Shown: piece after piece, positions 27,226-36,043 of the stretch
How the letters are laid out: each line of letters starts with the position of its first letter
Numbering within the stretch: the first letter of the stretch is position 1
DNA from: Kitasatospora sp. NBC_00458
Lineage (GTDB): Bacteria > Actinomycetota > Actinomycetes > Streptomycetales > Streptomycetaceae
Direction of reading: 5' to 3'
DNA: 64,000 nucleotides
Assembly: GCF_036013975.1 (NCBI RefSeq)
Contig: NZ_CP107904.1
Coordinates: 4,465,001-4,529,000, forward strand
Notes under the pieces: model-generated
What the model was told of the DNA's origin: nothing
Databases searched by the model: none
Seen by the model: the letters and a program-made list of their open reading frames with translations, nothing else
Translations under genes and position numbers: made by a program

Positions 27226-27902
27226 CAGGCGTTCACCAGCTGCTTCAGGACGGAAGTGAAGAAGCCCAGGCCCTCGGTGGTGGGACCGGTGAGCGGCTCC
27301 ACGGCGTGCTCGGGGTGCGGCATCAGGCCGACGACATTGCCGGCGGCGTTGCTGATGCCCGCGATGTCGCGGTACGAACCGTTGGGGTTGAGGTCCAGGT
27401 AACGGGCTACCACCCGGCCCTCCGCCTCCAGTTCGTCGAGGACGTGCGCGTCGGCGACGAAGCGGCCCTCACCGTTCTTCAGCGGCACGACGATTTCCTG
27501 GCCGACCGAGTAATCCCGGGTCCAGGCAGTGCCGTTGTTCTCGATCCGCAGCTTCTGGTCGCGGCAGACGAAGTGCAGCGAGTCGTTGCGGGTGAGGGCG
27601 CCCGGCAGCAGGTGCGATTCGCAGAGCACCTGGAAGCCGTTGCAGATACCGAGGACGGGCATTCCCAGCTTCGCCTGCTCGATGACGGTGTCCATCACGG
27701 GCGAGAAGCGGGAGATCGCACCGCAGCGCAGATAGTCGCCGTAACTGAATCCGCCCGGCAGGACGACCGCGTCGACCTGGTGGAGATCCTTGTCACGGTG
27801 CCAGAGCGCGACCGGCTCGGCGCCGGCCAGGCGGACCGCACGCTGGGCGTCGCGGTCGTCGAGGGAGCCGGGGAAAGTGACGACGCCGACGCGGGTGGTC
27901 AC
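27225..27902 (-). CDS. purQ: Phosphoribosylformylglycinamidine synthase subunit PurQ
   Basis: A 225-residue class I glutamine amidotransferase that supplies ammonia to PurL. The nucleophile Cys is in LGICNGFQVL, and the His/Glu of the triad are in LMPHPEHAVEP near the C-terminus. The GTG start (27902) overlaps the purS stop by 4 nt (GTGA), giving coupled translation. Confidence 0.97.
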   Translation of the reverse strand: MTTRVGVVTFPGSLDDRDAQRAVRLAGAEPVALWHRDKDLHQVDAVVLPGGFSYGDYLRCGAISRFSPVMDTVIEQAKLGMPVLGICNGFQVLCESHLLPGALTRNDSLHFVCRDQKLRIENNGTAWTRDYSVGQEIVVPLKNGEGRFVADAHVLDELEAEGRVVARYLDLNPNGSYRDIAGISNAAGNVVGLMPHPEHAVEPLTGPTTEGLGFFTSVLKQLVNA

Positions 27903-28159
27903 TTCGCCTCCTCCTCGACCCGGACTGTGTAGTCCTCGATCACGGTGTTGGCGAGAAAGGTCTCGGCGGCTTCGCGGATACGGGCGAGCGCGGCGTCGTC
28001 GACCGGGCCCTCCAGCTCCAGCTCGAAACGCTTGCCCTGGCGGACGTCGGCGATCCCGGTGAATCCGAGACGGGGCAGTGCGCGCTGCACCGCCTGTCCC
28101 TGGGGGTCGAGGATCTCCGGCTTGAGCATGACGTCGACTACGACGCGTGCCACTGGCAC
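27899..28159 (-). CDS. purS: Phosphoribosylformylglycinamidine synthase subunit PurS
   Basis: An 86-residue structural subunit joining PurQ to PurL. ARVVVDVMLKPEILDPQGQA followed by VQRALPRLGF at the start is the family signature. First gene of the purSQL operon; its promoter lies in the 460-bp gap shared with the divergent lsr2-type gene. Confidence 0.95.
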   Translation of the reverse strand: MPVARVVVDVMLKPEILDPQGQAVQRALPRLGFTGIADVRQGKRFELELEGPVDDAALARIREAAETFLANTVIEDYTVRVEEEAK

Positions 28160-28619
28160 TCCCGGTGGTGTCTTCGTGAGGCGGGGGAACTCCAGACTAC
28201 CGGGGGTTTCGGGCGGGATTGCTGGCCGGGGAGGGCGACGCGCGTAGACCCGGGACCCTTACGCGGCAAGGGCTCCGACCGCCGGGCACCCCCCGCACAC
28301 CGTCCCATTTCGCCGGATTCCCGGACCCCAGCGAGAACACCCGAAGAGCACGCGAATACCGCCACTCCGGGACAGATCCCCCAGCCGAGTGCACGGGTAT
28401 CCGACGTGACGACGAAGACACGTGAATATCCGGAAAAGAAAGCCGGACTCTTCGATTTCTCCCCGCTTCGGGTGCAGAATAGGGCCACCTGCTGCGGCAA
28501 GTGCTGCGTATCCGGCATGCCATCGGGCCTGCCCGTATGCGCTTGCGCTAGCGGTGCACATCAGGCCCCGGAGCGCACCCGCGCCCTGCCGGCCGAATTG
28601 CCCGAGAGGATTGACACCC
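28160..28619. other. Divergent promoter region of purS and the lsr2-type gene
   Basis: About 460 bp with no gene. It becomes less GC-rich at 28390-28500. Promoters for both genes must lie here; I see no purine riboswitch-like fold and no clear operator. Confidence 0.5.
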
Positions 28620-28937
28620 ATGGCTCAGCGTGTAGTTGTCACGCTCTCCGACGACCTGGACGGCGGCTCCGCCGCGGAAACCGTCCACTTCGGCGTCGAC
28701 GGGAAGTCGTACGAGATCGATTTGTCCGTGGACAACGCGGAAAAGCTGCGGGAGGCCCTCGCCCCGTTCGTCGCGGCCGGCCGCCGCCAGAGCCGTACCG
28801 GGAAGTCCTTCCGGCGCACCGCGCTCACCCCGGACCCCGCCGCCGTCCGTGCCTGGGCCCAGTCCCGCGGCATGGAGCTGCCGGCCCGCGGCCGCATCCC
28901 GAAGCACGTGTACGAGGCGTTCGCCGAGGCGAACTGA
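28620..28937 (+). CDS. lsr2: Lsr2-family nucleoid-associated protein
   Basis: A 105-residue xenogeneic silencer of the Lsr2 family. The N-terminal oligomerisation domain has MAQRVVVTLSDDLDGG, TVHFGVDGKSYEIDLS and NAEKLREALAPFV; the C-terminal DNA-binding domain (about 65-105) has VRAWAQSRGMELPARGRIPK with the AT-hook-like RGR. Lsr2 bridges AT-rich DNA. Streptomycetes usually carry two paralogues and I cannot say which this is. The frame is open upstream, but ATG 28620 fits the family start exactly. Two tRNA-Gly genes follow. Confidence 0.92.
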   Translation: MAQRVVVTLSDDLDGGSAAETVHFGVDGKSYEIDLSVDNAEKLREALAPFVAAGRRQSRTGKSFRRTALTPDPAAVRAWAQSRGMELPARGRIPKHVYEAFAEAN

Positions 28938-29068
28938 CCACCGCGGCACCCGGTCGTCCCGCCCGGCCCCAAAGGGCGGGACGACCACCCCGACGGATGC
29001 TGTAGAGTATTCCTCGTCGCCGCAACGGAGAGATCCGGAGAGGCGGCCGGTGCCCCACCAGGCACCGT

Positions 29069-29141
29069 GCGGACGTGGCTCAGTTGGTAGAGCATCACCT
29101 TGCCAAGGTGAGGGTCGCGAGTTCGAATCTCGTCGTCCGCT
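29069..29141 (+). tRNA. tRNA-Gly (GCC)
   Basis: 73 nt with the acceptor pair GCGGACG/CGTCCGC, a D-arm GCTCAGTTGGTAGAGC, the anticodon stem TCACC/GGTGA around TTGCCAA (anticodon GCC) and the T-loop GTTCGAATC. CCA is not encoded. Confidence 0.97.
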
Positions 29142-29181
29142 CGCAGTGCGCGAGCACAGCACAACTCAATATCTCCATCAT

Positions 29182-29254
29182 GCGGACGTGGCTCAGTTGG
29201 TAGAGCATCACCTTGCCAAGGTGAGGGTCGCGAGTTCGAATCTCGTCGTCCGCT
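29182..29254 (+). tRNA. tRNA-Gly (GCC), second identical copy
   Basis: Identical over 73 nt to the copy 40 bp upstream; the spacer and flanks differ, so the duplication covers only the tRNA or is old. Followed by a terminator-like stem. Confidence 0.97.
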
Positions 29255-29260
29255 CCAGTA

Positions 29261-29292
29261 CGAAGGGTCCTCTCGGTCGAGAGGGCCCTTCG
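29261..29292 (+). terminator. Stem-loop after the tRNA-Gly pair
   Basis: CGAAGGGTCCTCTC pairs with GAGAGGGCCCTTCG across GGTC with one mismatch; it starts 7 nt after the second tRNA. Confidence 0.7.
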
Positions 29293-29435
29293 GCGTTCCC
29301 GGCATTCCCCGGTCCGCTTCCGGGGCACCCGCGCTCCGGCCGATGACATTTGTCATGGCCGACCCGTGGATCCGCACCCCGTTCCGGTGAGGCCGTGCAC
29401 TGCCTGCGGCGCCCCGGCGACGGGAGGCTTGGAGC

Positions 29436-30437
29436 ATGGAAACCAGCCAGCCCGTCCACGGCGAGCACGTGATCGAGGTCACCGACCTCCACCGTCACTA
29501 CGGCACCGGAAGCTCCCGCTACCACGCGGTCCGCGGCGTCGACCTGACCGTCGGCCGCGGCGAGCTGTTCGCCCTGCTGGGTACCAACGGGGCCGGCAAG
29601 ACCTCCACCATGGAGCTGATCGAGGGGCTCGCCGCCCCGAGCGACGGCAGCGTCCGGGTGCTCGGCCACGACCCGCACCGCGAGCGGGACGCCGTCCGGC
29701 CCCGGATCGGCATCATGCTCCAGGAGGGCGGCTTCCCCGGCGACCTCACCGTCGCCGAGACCGGCCGGTCCTGGGCCGGGATGACCAGCAACGCCCGCCC
29801 GCTGGACGAGGCGCTGGACCTGGTCGACCTCACCCACCGCCGCAACGTCCGGGTCAAGCAGCTCTCCGGCGGCGAGCGCCGCCGGCTCGACCTGGCGATG
29901 GCCCTGCTCGGCCGGCCCGAGGTGCTCTTCCTGGACGAGCCGAGCACCGGCCTCGACCCGGAGGCCCGGGTCGCCGTCTGGCGGCTGGTCCGCGAGCTGC
30001 GCGCCCAGGGCACCACGGTGCTGCTCACCACGCACTACCTGGAGGAGGCCGAGGAGCTGGCCGACCGGCTGGCGATCATGCACGGCGGCCAGGTGGTCAC
30101 CACCGGCACGGTGGCCGAGGTGATCGCCGGGCGGCCCTCCCGGATCTCCTTCGAGCTCCCCGAGTACTCCGGCACCTCCCTGCCGCAGCTGGCCGGTGCC
30201 ACCCTGGCCGCCGACGGCCGGAAGATCACCGTCCAGACCCCGCGCCTCCAGGCGACCCTCACCGACCTGCTCGGCTGGGCCAACCACCACGGCATCGAGC
30301 TGGGCGCGCTCGACGCCCGCAGCGCCTCCCTGGAGGAGGCCTTCCTCGCCATCGCCTCCGAGGCCGCCCACCGGCCCCCGGCCGACACCCCCGCCGCCCC
30401 CTCCGCCCGCCGCCGCCTGATGGGACTCGCCCGATGA
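29436..30437 (+). CDS. ABC transporter ATP-binding protein
   Basis: A 333-residue nucleotide-binding subunit. Walker A is GTNGAGKT (49-56), the signature is LSGGE (143-147), Walker B with the D-loop is VLFLDEPSTGLDP, and the switch His is in LLTTHYLEEAEEL. The C-terminal 80 residues follow the DRA/CcmA-like drug-exporter pattern. The stop overlaps the permease start by 4 nt (ATGA). With the following histidine kinase and response regulator it forms an export-and-sense cassette typical of antimicrobial resistance or lipid export; substrate unknown. Confidence 0.93.
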   Translation: METSQPVHGEHVIEVTDLHRHYGTGSSRYHAVRGVDLTVGRGELFALLGTNGAGKTSTMELIEGLAAPSDGSVRVLGHDPHRERDAVRPRIGIMLQEGGFPGDLTVAETGRSWAGMTSNARPLDEALDLVDLTHRRNVRVKQLSGGERRRLDLAMALLGRPEVLFLDEPSTGLDPEARVAVWRLVRELRAQGTTVLLTTHYLEEAEELADRLAIMHGGQVVTTGTVAEVIAGRPSRISFELPEYSGTSLPQLAGATLAADGRKITVQTPRLQATLTDLLGWANHHGIELGALDARSASLEEAFLAIASEAAHRPPADTPAAPSARRRLMGLAR

Positions 30438-31267
30438 CCACCGCCACCGTCCCCGCCACCGCCGCCGGCCCCCGGAGCACCGTCACCCGGCGGCTGCTGG
30501 CCCTCGGCCGGGCCGAGGGCGTCCTGCTGCTGCGCAACCGGACCGCCCTGTTCACCGCCCTGCTGCTGCCCCTGCTGCTGATCGGCGGGCTGAAGAGCGT
30601 GCTCGACCAGCAGGCCGAGACCACCCCCGGCCTCGACGTCGACTCGCTGCTGGTCAACGGCGCCGTCGGGATGGTGCTGGCCTTCGTCGTCTACTACAAC
30701 CTGACCGCCGCCTACGTGGCCCGCCGCGGCGAGCTGGTGCTCAAGCGGCTGCGCACCGGCGAGGCCCGGGACATCGAGATCCTGGCCGGCACCGCCGTCC
30801 CCTCCGTCGCCCTGGCGCTGCTGATGTGCACGGTGGTCGGCATCGCCGGCGCCTCGGTGCTGAAGCTCACCGCGCCGGTCAACCCGCTGCTGCTGCTCGT
30901 CGGCCTGGTCCTGGCCGTCGGCACCCTGATGGCCCTGGCCGCCGTCTCCAGCGCCTTCACCAAGACCGTGGAGAGCGCCGGCATCACCACCATGCCGGTC
31001 CTGATGCTCTCCCAGTTCGGCTCCGGCCTGTTCTTCCCGCTGGAGGTCATGCCCGACCGGGTCGCCGACATCTGCCGGCTGCTGCCCACCACCCCGGCCT
31101 TCCAGCTGATCCGGGTCGGCTGGTTCGGCACCGACGGCTCGGCCGCCGCCACCGGCTTCGCCGGCACCTGGTCCACCGCCGCCCCGCACCTGATCACCGG
31201 CTCGGTCTGGCTCGCCCTCGCCGCCTGGGGCGCCGTCCGGTACTTCCGCTGGGAGCCGCGCCGCTGA
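30434..31267 (+). CDS. ABC-2 type transporter permease
   Basis: A 277-residue membrane subunit with six predicted helices, beginning with EGVLLLRNRTALFTALLLPL and including VVYYNLTAAYVARRGELVLKRL, where LKRLRTGE is the usual coupling region of ABC-2 permeases. The helix pattern ends in a hydrophobic segment before RYFRWEPRR. It overlaps the ATPase gene by 4 nt, so both are made together. Confidence 0.92.
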   Translation: MTTATVPATAAGPRSTVTRRLLALGRAEGVLLLRNRTALFTALLLPLLLIGGLKSVLDQQAETTPGLDVDSLLVNGAVGMVLAFVVYYNLTAAYVARRGELVLKRLRTGEARDIEILAGTAVPSVALALLMCTVVGIAGASVLKLTAPVNPLLLLVGLVLAVGTLMALAAVSSAFTKTVESAGITTMPVLMLSQFGSGLFFPLEVMPDRVADICRLLPTTPAFQLIRVGWFGTDGSAAATGFAGTWSTAAPHLITGSVWLALAAWGAVRYFRWEPRR

Positions 31268-31359
31268 GCGGCGGGTGCCCGGAAGCGAAGGCCCGCTCCC
31301 CGCTCCACCTCTGATAAGAAGGCAGCAGCACGATCATGGTCGGACGGGGAGGGGAACAG

Positions 31360-32586
31360 ATGGACGTCGTGAACCCGGTGCGCAGGTGGCGGGGCCTCGG
31401 CAAGCCCCAGCGCTCCGAGCTCTACCTCCGCTGGTCGCTCTACCTGATGGCGCTCGCCCCGCTGCCGGCCGCCCTGCTGAGCAGCGTCTCCGCCGCCCCG
31501 GAGAGCCGGGAGTACCCGGCCTCCGTCCAGGTCAGCCTGGTCATCGGCCTCGCCCTGATCCTGGTGACCCTCCGCGCCTACCGCACCTCGCTGGACCACT
31601 ACCTGAAGCGGCCCGGCGACCACCCCCGCTGGCTCCTGATCACCGGGGGCGTCACGGTGGCCGGCTCCTGGGCCGTCATGCTGATCGGCCCCCGGACCGG
31701 CGACGGCACGGAGAGCGTGCCGTTCACCGCCTCCATCGTGGTCGCCATGCTCTTCTCCTCCTTCGGCCCGGCCGCCGTGGGACTGCCGCCGCGCACCGCG
31801 GCCCTCGCCGGACTCGCCGCGCTCCTGGCCGTCGCCCCCGCGCTCATGCTGGCCGGCGTGGACCTGGCGACCACCTGCGGGATGCTGGTGTTCACCGCGG
31901 CCACCATGGTCTTCATGGGCTGCAGCTGCCGCAGCTTCGCCTGGCTGCAGTCGGTGGTCTGGGAGCTGGACACCGCCCGCGAGGCCCAGGCCCGGCTGGC
32001 CGTCGCCGAGGAGCGGCTGCGGTTCTCCCGCGACCTGCACGACGTGATGGGCCGCAACCTCACCACCATCGCGCTGAAGAGCGAGCTGGCCGTCCAGCTG
32101 GCCCGGCGCGGCCGCCCGGAGGCCGCCGCCCAGATGGCCGAGGTGCAGAAGATCGCCCAGGAGTCCCAGCGCGAGGTCCGGGACGTGATCCGCGGCTACC
32201 GCACGGCGGACCTGCACGCGGAGGCGATCGGCGCCCGCGCGGTGCTCCGCGCGGCCGACGTGGCCTGCGAGATCGACCTCGGCGAGCACGCCCACGAGCT
32301 GCCGGCCGCGGTCCAGTCGGTGCTCGGCTGGGTGATCCGCGAGGCCACCACCAACGTGCTGCGGCACAGCGAGGCGGCCAGCTGCTCGATCCGGCTGCGC
32401 CGGGAGGACCACCGGGCGGTGCTGGAGCTGGAGAATGACGGGGTGCCGGCCGTCCCGCTGCCCTCCCAGGGCAGCGGCACCGGGCTGCGCGGCCTGCGCG
32501 AGCGGCTCGCCGCCCACGACGGCGAGCTGACCCTGCCGGACGCCGGACCGGGCGGCTTCCGGCTGCTCGCCAGCGTCCCGATCTGA
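31360..32586 (+). CDS. Sensor histidine kinase (HisKA_3 type)
   Basis: A 408-residue membrane kinase. ATG 31360 is chosen because GGAGGGG lies 7 nt upstream; ATG 31336 has no such site. Residues about 20-200 hold four to six membrane helices; the phosphorylated His is His227 in FSRDLHDVMGRNL. The HATPase part has REATTNVLRHSEA (N-box) and GTGLRGLRERLA (G-box). It follows the ABC permease by 92 bp and pairs with the response regulator 27 bp downstream; the signal is probably sensed within the membrane. Confidence 0.92.
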   Translation: MDVVNPVRRWRGLGKPQRSELYLRWSLYLMALAPLPAALLSSVSAAPESREYPASVQVSLVIGLALILVTLRAYRTSLDHYLKRPGDHPRWLLITGGVTVAGSWAVMLIGPRTGDGTESVPFTASIVVAMLFSSFGPAAVGLPPRTAALAGLAALLAVAPALMLAGVDLATTCGMLVFTAATMVFMGCSCRSFAWLQSVVWELDTAREAQARLAVAEERLRFSRDLHDVMGRNLTTIALKSELAVQLARRGRPEAAAQMAEVQKIAQESQREVRDVIRGYRTADLHAEAIGARAVLRAADVACEIDLGEHAHELPAAVQSVLGWVIREATTNVLRHSEAASCSIRLRREDHRAVLELENDGVPAVPLPSQGSGTGLRGLRERLAAHDGELTLPDAGPGGFRLLASVPI

Positions 32587-32612
32587 ACCGCTCCCCCCGG
32601 AGGGCACCACCG

Positions 32613-33233
32613 ATGACCGACACCGCGCCCGTCCGCGTCCTGCTCGCCGACGACGAGCACCTGATCAGGGGGGCGCTGGCCGCGCTGCTCGCGCTGGAGG
32701 AGGACATCACGGTGGTCGCCCAGGCCGCCTCCGGTCCGGAGGCGGTGGCGATGGCCGAGGCGCACCGGCCGGACGTCGCGGTGCTCGACCTGCAGATGCC
32801 CGGGCTGGACGGCATCGAGGTGGCGACCCGGCTGCGCGCCCTGCTGCCCGACTGCCGCTGCATGATCGTCACCGGCCACGGCCGGCCGGGCTACCTGAAG
32901 CGGGCGCTGGAGGTCGGGATCCGGGGCTTCCTGCCGAAGACCGTCTCGGCGGCCGACCTGGCCGGGATCATCCGCACGGTGCGGGCCGGCGGCCGGTACG
33001 TGGACCCGGAGCTGGCGGCGGACGCGATCGCCGCCGGGGAGACCCCGCTGACCCCGCGCGAGACGGACGTCCTGGAGCTGGCCGCCGACGGCACCCCGAT
33101 CGCGGAGATCGCCGTGCGCGCGTCGCTCTCGCAGGGCACCGTCCGCAACTACCTCTCCTCGGCGGCGGCCAAGCTGGGCGCCGAGAACCGCCACGCGGCG
33201 GTGCGGATCGCCCGCGAGCACGGCTGGATCTGA
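32613..33233 (+). CDS. NarL/LuxR-type response regulator
   Basis: A 206-residue partner of the upstream kinase. The receiver domain has acidic residues in LLADDEH, the phospho-acceptor Asp59 in VAVLDLQMPGLDG, and the conserved Lys in FLPKTV. The C-terminal LuxR helix-turn-helix starts at TPRETDVLELAADG and contains TVRNYLSSAAAKLGA. The most likely target is the ABC operon next to it. Confidence 0.93.
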   Translation: MTDTAPVRVLLADDEHLIRGALAALLALEEDITVVAQAASGPEAVAMAEAHRPDVAVLDLQMPGLDGIEVATRLRALLPDCRCMIVTGHGRPGYLKRALEVGIRGFLPKTVSAADLAGIIRTVRAGGRYVDPELAADAIAAGETPLTPRETDVLELAADGTPIAEIAVRASLSQGTVRNYLSSAAAKLGAENRHAAVRIAREHGWI

Positions 33234-33250
33234 GCCGGAGCCGATCAGCC

Positions 33251-33264
33251 GCGCCCGCGGGCGC
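33251..33264. terminator. Palindrome between convergent response regulator and purC
   Basis: GCGCCCGCGGGCGC is a perfect 14-bp palindrome in the 40-bp gap between convergent genes, a weak bidirectional terminator candidate. Confidence 0.35.
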
Positions 33265-33273
33265 CGCAGAGGG

Positions 33274-34173
33274 TCAGACCCAGCTGAGGCCGGTCAGCCG
33301 CTCGTAGGCCTCGACGTACTTGGCGCTGACCTTCGCGACCACCTCGGCGGGCAGCTGCGGCGGCGGCTGCTCGCTCTTCCGGTCCCAGCCGGAGGCCGGG
33401 GAGGTCAGCCAGTCGCGGATGATCTGCTTGTCGTAGGAGGGCTGGGCGTGGCCCGGCTCCCACCGGTCGGCCGGCCAGAACCGCGAGGAGTCCGGGGTGA
33501 GCACCTCGTCACCGATCACCAGCTCGCCGTCGAGCAGCCCGAACTCGAACTTGGTGTCGGCCAGGATGATGCCGCGCTCGCGGGCGATGTCCCGGGCCCG
33601 GGAGTAGACGGCCAGCGTGGTCTGCCGCAGCTGGGCGGCCAGCTCCGCGCCGATCCGGCGGGCGGTCTCCTCGTAGGGGACGTTCTCGTCGTGCTCGCCG
33701 ACCTCGGCCTTGAGCGCCGGGGTGTAGATCGGGGCGGGCAGCTCCGAGCCGTCCACCAGGCCCTCGGGCAGGGCGATCCCGCAGACCGTGCGGGAGTCGC
33801 GGTACTCCTCCAGGCCGGAGCCGGCCAGGTAGCCGCGGGCCACGCACTCGACCGGGACCATGTCCAGGCTGCGGCAGATCAGCGTCCGGCCCTTCCAGTC
33901 GGCGGGGGCGCCGGCCGGGACGTCGGTGGAGATCACGTGGTTGGGCACCAGGTCGGCGATCCGGTCGAACCACCACAGCGAGAGCTGGGTCAGGATGCGG
34001 CCCTTGTCCGGGATCTCGTTGGGCAGCACCCAGTCGTAGGCCGAGGTGCGGTCGCTGGCGACCATCACCAGCTCGCCGGACTCGGCCCGGTAGAGGTCGC
34101 GCACCTTGCCGGTGTGCAGGTGGACCAGGCCGGGCACCTGGACCGGCTCGGGCTTGGTGACAAATCCGCTCAA
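33274..34173 (-). CDS. purC: Phosphoribosylaminoimidazole-succinocarboxamide synthase
   Basis: A 299-residue SAICAR synthase, catalysing ATP-dependent addition of aspartate to CAIR in purine synthesis. Start taken at TTG 34173 (LSGFVTKPEP) because this gives the usual family start and length and GAGGA lies about 11 nt upstream; an in-frame ATG at 34248 would add 25 residues. Motifs are TGKVRDLYR, SDRTSAYDWVLPNEIPDKG and WEPGHAQPSYDKQIIRDWL. Converges on the response regulator gene. Confidence 0.94.
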   Translation of the reverse strand: MSGFVTKPEPVQVPGLVHLHTGKVRDLYRAESGELVMVASDRTSAYDWVLPNEIPDKGRILTQLSLWWFDRIADLVPNHVISTDVPAGAPADWKGRTLICRSLDMVPVECVARGYLAGSGLEEYRDSRTVCGIALPEGLVDGSELPAPIYTPALKAEVGEHDENVPYEETARRIGAELAAQLRQTTLAVYSRARDIARERGIILADTKFEFGLLDGELVIGDEVLTPDSSRFWPADRWEPGHAQPSYDKQIIRDWLTSPASGWDRKSEQPPPQLPAEVVAKVSAKYVEAYERLTGLSWV

Positions 34174-34279
34174 GGTCGTCTCAGTCCTCAGGGGTCGTTC
34201 GCGGGCGTGGGGCGCGAAAGGGGAGGTCACTGGGGTCGAGTCTGTCACGACCGCCCGCGCGGCCCCCTGCCCGGGCGGC

Positions 34280-35821
34280 TCAGCCGTTCTTGCAGAGACG
34301 GTCGAGCAGGTTGGCGGTGGCCCGCTGGATCCGCTCGTCGGTGAGCCCGGGGCGGTCGAGGGCGGGCGACCAGGCGAAGGTGCCGGAGGCGAAGACGTAC
34401 GCGCCGCTGGGGGCCCGGTAGAGCGAGGTCTCCTGGTAGCGCGTCCGGCCCGCCGGGTCCCGGTACGGGGAGTGCGAGAGCAGCACCCGGTCGGTGTGCG
34501 CGGGCAGCGCGACCTTGGGGTAGTAGCGGTCGGCCTCGCCGGCCACCAGTCCGGGCAGCTGGTCGCCCTCCTGGACGCCGGTGCCGTCCCAGAGCCAGTG
34601 GCCGGTGTGCCGGGCGACCAGCGGGACGGGCGCGGCGACCCGGCCGGAGTACTGCAGGCCGAGCAGGTGCTGCTCGGGCTCGCCCGCGTCGCGCCAGAGG
34701 GCGCTGGCCGCGCCGGGCACCCCGGTGGCCGGGCTGCCGGGCTGGACCTTCTGCCGCTTGCGGCAGTTGAGCAGCCGGTTGGGCTCGCCGGAGGGCGCCG
34801 CGCTCAGCTCGACCCGCCAGTACATGGTGTTGGCGGAGAGGAACACCAGCGAGGTGCCGCCGTCCCTGGCCCGTTCGGCGGCCCGGCGCATCGGCTCGGA
34901 CCAGTACTCGTCGTGGCCGGGGAAGACCAGTGCCTTGTGCCGGGAGGGGTCCACCAGACCGGCGTGCAGGTCGGTGGCGGTGGCGTAGGAGAGGTCGTAG
35001 CCGTACCGCTCGGCCCAGCGGATGAAGTCGTAGGCGTGGCCGACGTGCAGCGGCAGGCCGGCGGTGGCGTGCGGGCGGTCGAAGGAGACGGTGACGGCCG
35101 CCTCGGGCTCGCCGACCAGCCCGCCCCCGTCGTCCCAGGCGTGGTAGAGGCTGGCGCCGCTGCGGCCGTCCTCGGGGAACAGGTTGTACGCCTGCCAGGT
35201 CACGTCGGGGACCACCAGCAGCAGTTCGGCGGCGCCCGTCCGGTCCTCGAAGTCCCGGACCGTGAAGGGGATGTGGCTGCGGTGCAGCATGTCGGCGGTG
35301 GTGAGCACGGCGACGTAGGCGCCGGGCCGCCAGTGGGCCGGGATCTGCAGCCGCCAGGTGTGCCACCAGTGGTGGCAGGAGACGGTCCGGCCGGCGACCA
35401 GCGGGGCGGGCTGGACCATGCCCGCGATCAGCGGACTGGAGGTCATGTGGTGGGCGCCGTCCCCGGCGTAGTGGCCGATCCGGTAGACGTCGACGGTGAA
35501 CTCGCGGGGCGGGTTGACGGTGACCCGGAAGTCCACCGAGCCCCCGGGGCGGACCACGCCGGCCGAGGCGAAGCCCTTGATCTGCTGGTCCCCGTCGTTG
35601 GAGCTGAGCGGGGTGCCGACCGGCGGCTTGCCGCGGAGGCCGGCGGACAGCGGCCGCTGCCCGGGGGCGTCCACCGACACGTACCAGGGGACGGCGCCCT
35701 CGGCGCCCGCGAGGTACTGCTCCGGGCTGCGCAGCCAGGGCAGCGGGCCCTGGCCGAAGGGGTCGGCGACGCTGTGCGCGTGCGTCCCGGACTCCCAGCG
35801 GCGGTTGAGTTCCGTCCCCAC
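34280..35821 (-). CDS. N,N-dimethylformamidase large-subunit-like protein
   Basis: A 513-residue protein resembling the C-terminal catalytic part of the N,N-dimethylformamidase beta subunit. Segments include NDGDQQIKGFASAGVV, VDVYRIGHYAGDGA, VTWQAYNLFPEDGRSGASLY, and FPGHDEYWSEPMRRA with a His-x-Glu pair like the one near the iron site of dimethylformamidase. N-terminal residues 80-180 look like a beta-sandwich domain. No small alpha subunit gene is nearby, so activity on dimethylformamide is doubtful; it may be a structural or related hydrolase. It lies just upstream of purC but is separated by about 100 bp. Confidence 0.75.
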   Translation of the reverse strand: MGTELNRRWESGTHAHSVADPFGQGPLPWLRSPEQYLAGAEGAVPWYVSVDAPGQRPLSAGLRGKPPVGTPLSSNDGDQQIKGFASAGVVRPGGSVDFRVTVNPPREFTVDVYRIGHYAGDGAHHMTSSPLIAGMVQPAPLVAGRTVSCHHWWHTWRLQIPAHWRPGAYVAVLTTADMLHRSHIPFTVRDFEDRTGAAELLLVVPDVTWQAYNLFPEDGRSGASLYHAWDDGGGLVGEPEAAVTVSFDRPHATAGLPLHVGHAYDFIRWAERYGYDLSYATATDLHAGLVDPSRHKALVFPGHDEYWSEPMRRAAERARDGGTSLVFLSANTMYWRVELSAAPSGEPNRLLNCRKRQKVQPGSPATGVPGAASALWRDAGEPEQHLLGLQYSGRVAAPVPLVARHTGHWLWDGTGVQEGDQLPGLVAGEADRYYPKVALPAHTDRVLLSHSPYRDPAGRTRYQETSLYRAPSGAYVFASGTFAWSPALDRPGLTDERIQRATANLLDRLCKNG

Positions 35822-36043
35822 GCGCCCCTCCCAGGTGCACCTCCGCCGGTTGGCATGTGCCTCCCGGATGTGCGTGCGGTCTAATACACCACACAGTGCT
35901 GGCGCTGCGTCACCCTACGGTAGCAACTAGTGGTGATGAATCTCCCGGCCGGCCGCCGGAGGGCCTCCGGCCTGCGAAGACCCGGGGCGGCCGACCGGGC
36001 CGGGGGCGCTCACCCCGGGGGCACGCGCCCCCGGGTCCCGGCC

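Noticed and set aside
25000..27402. 800-residue plus-strand frame opposite purL/purQ
   Set aside because: Antisense shadow of clearly recognised purine genes.
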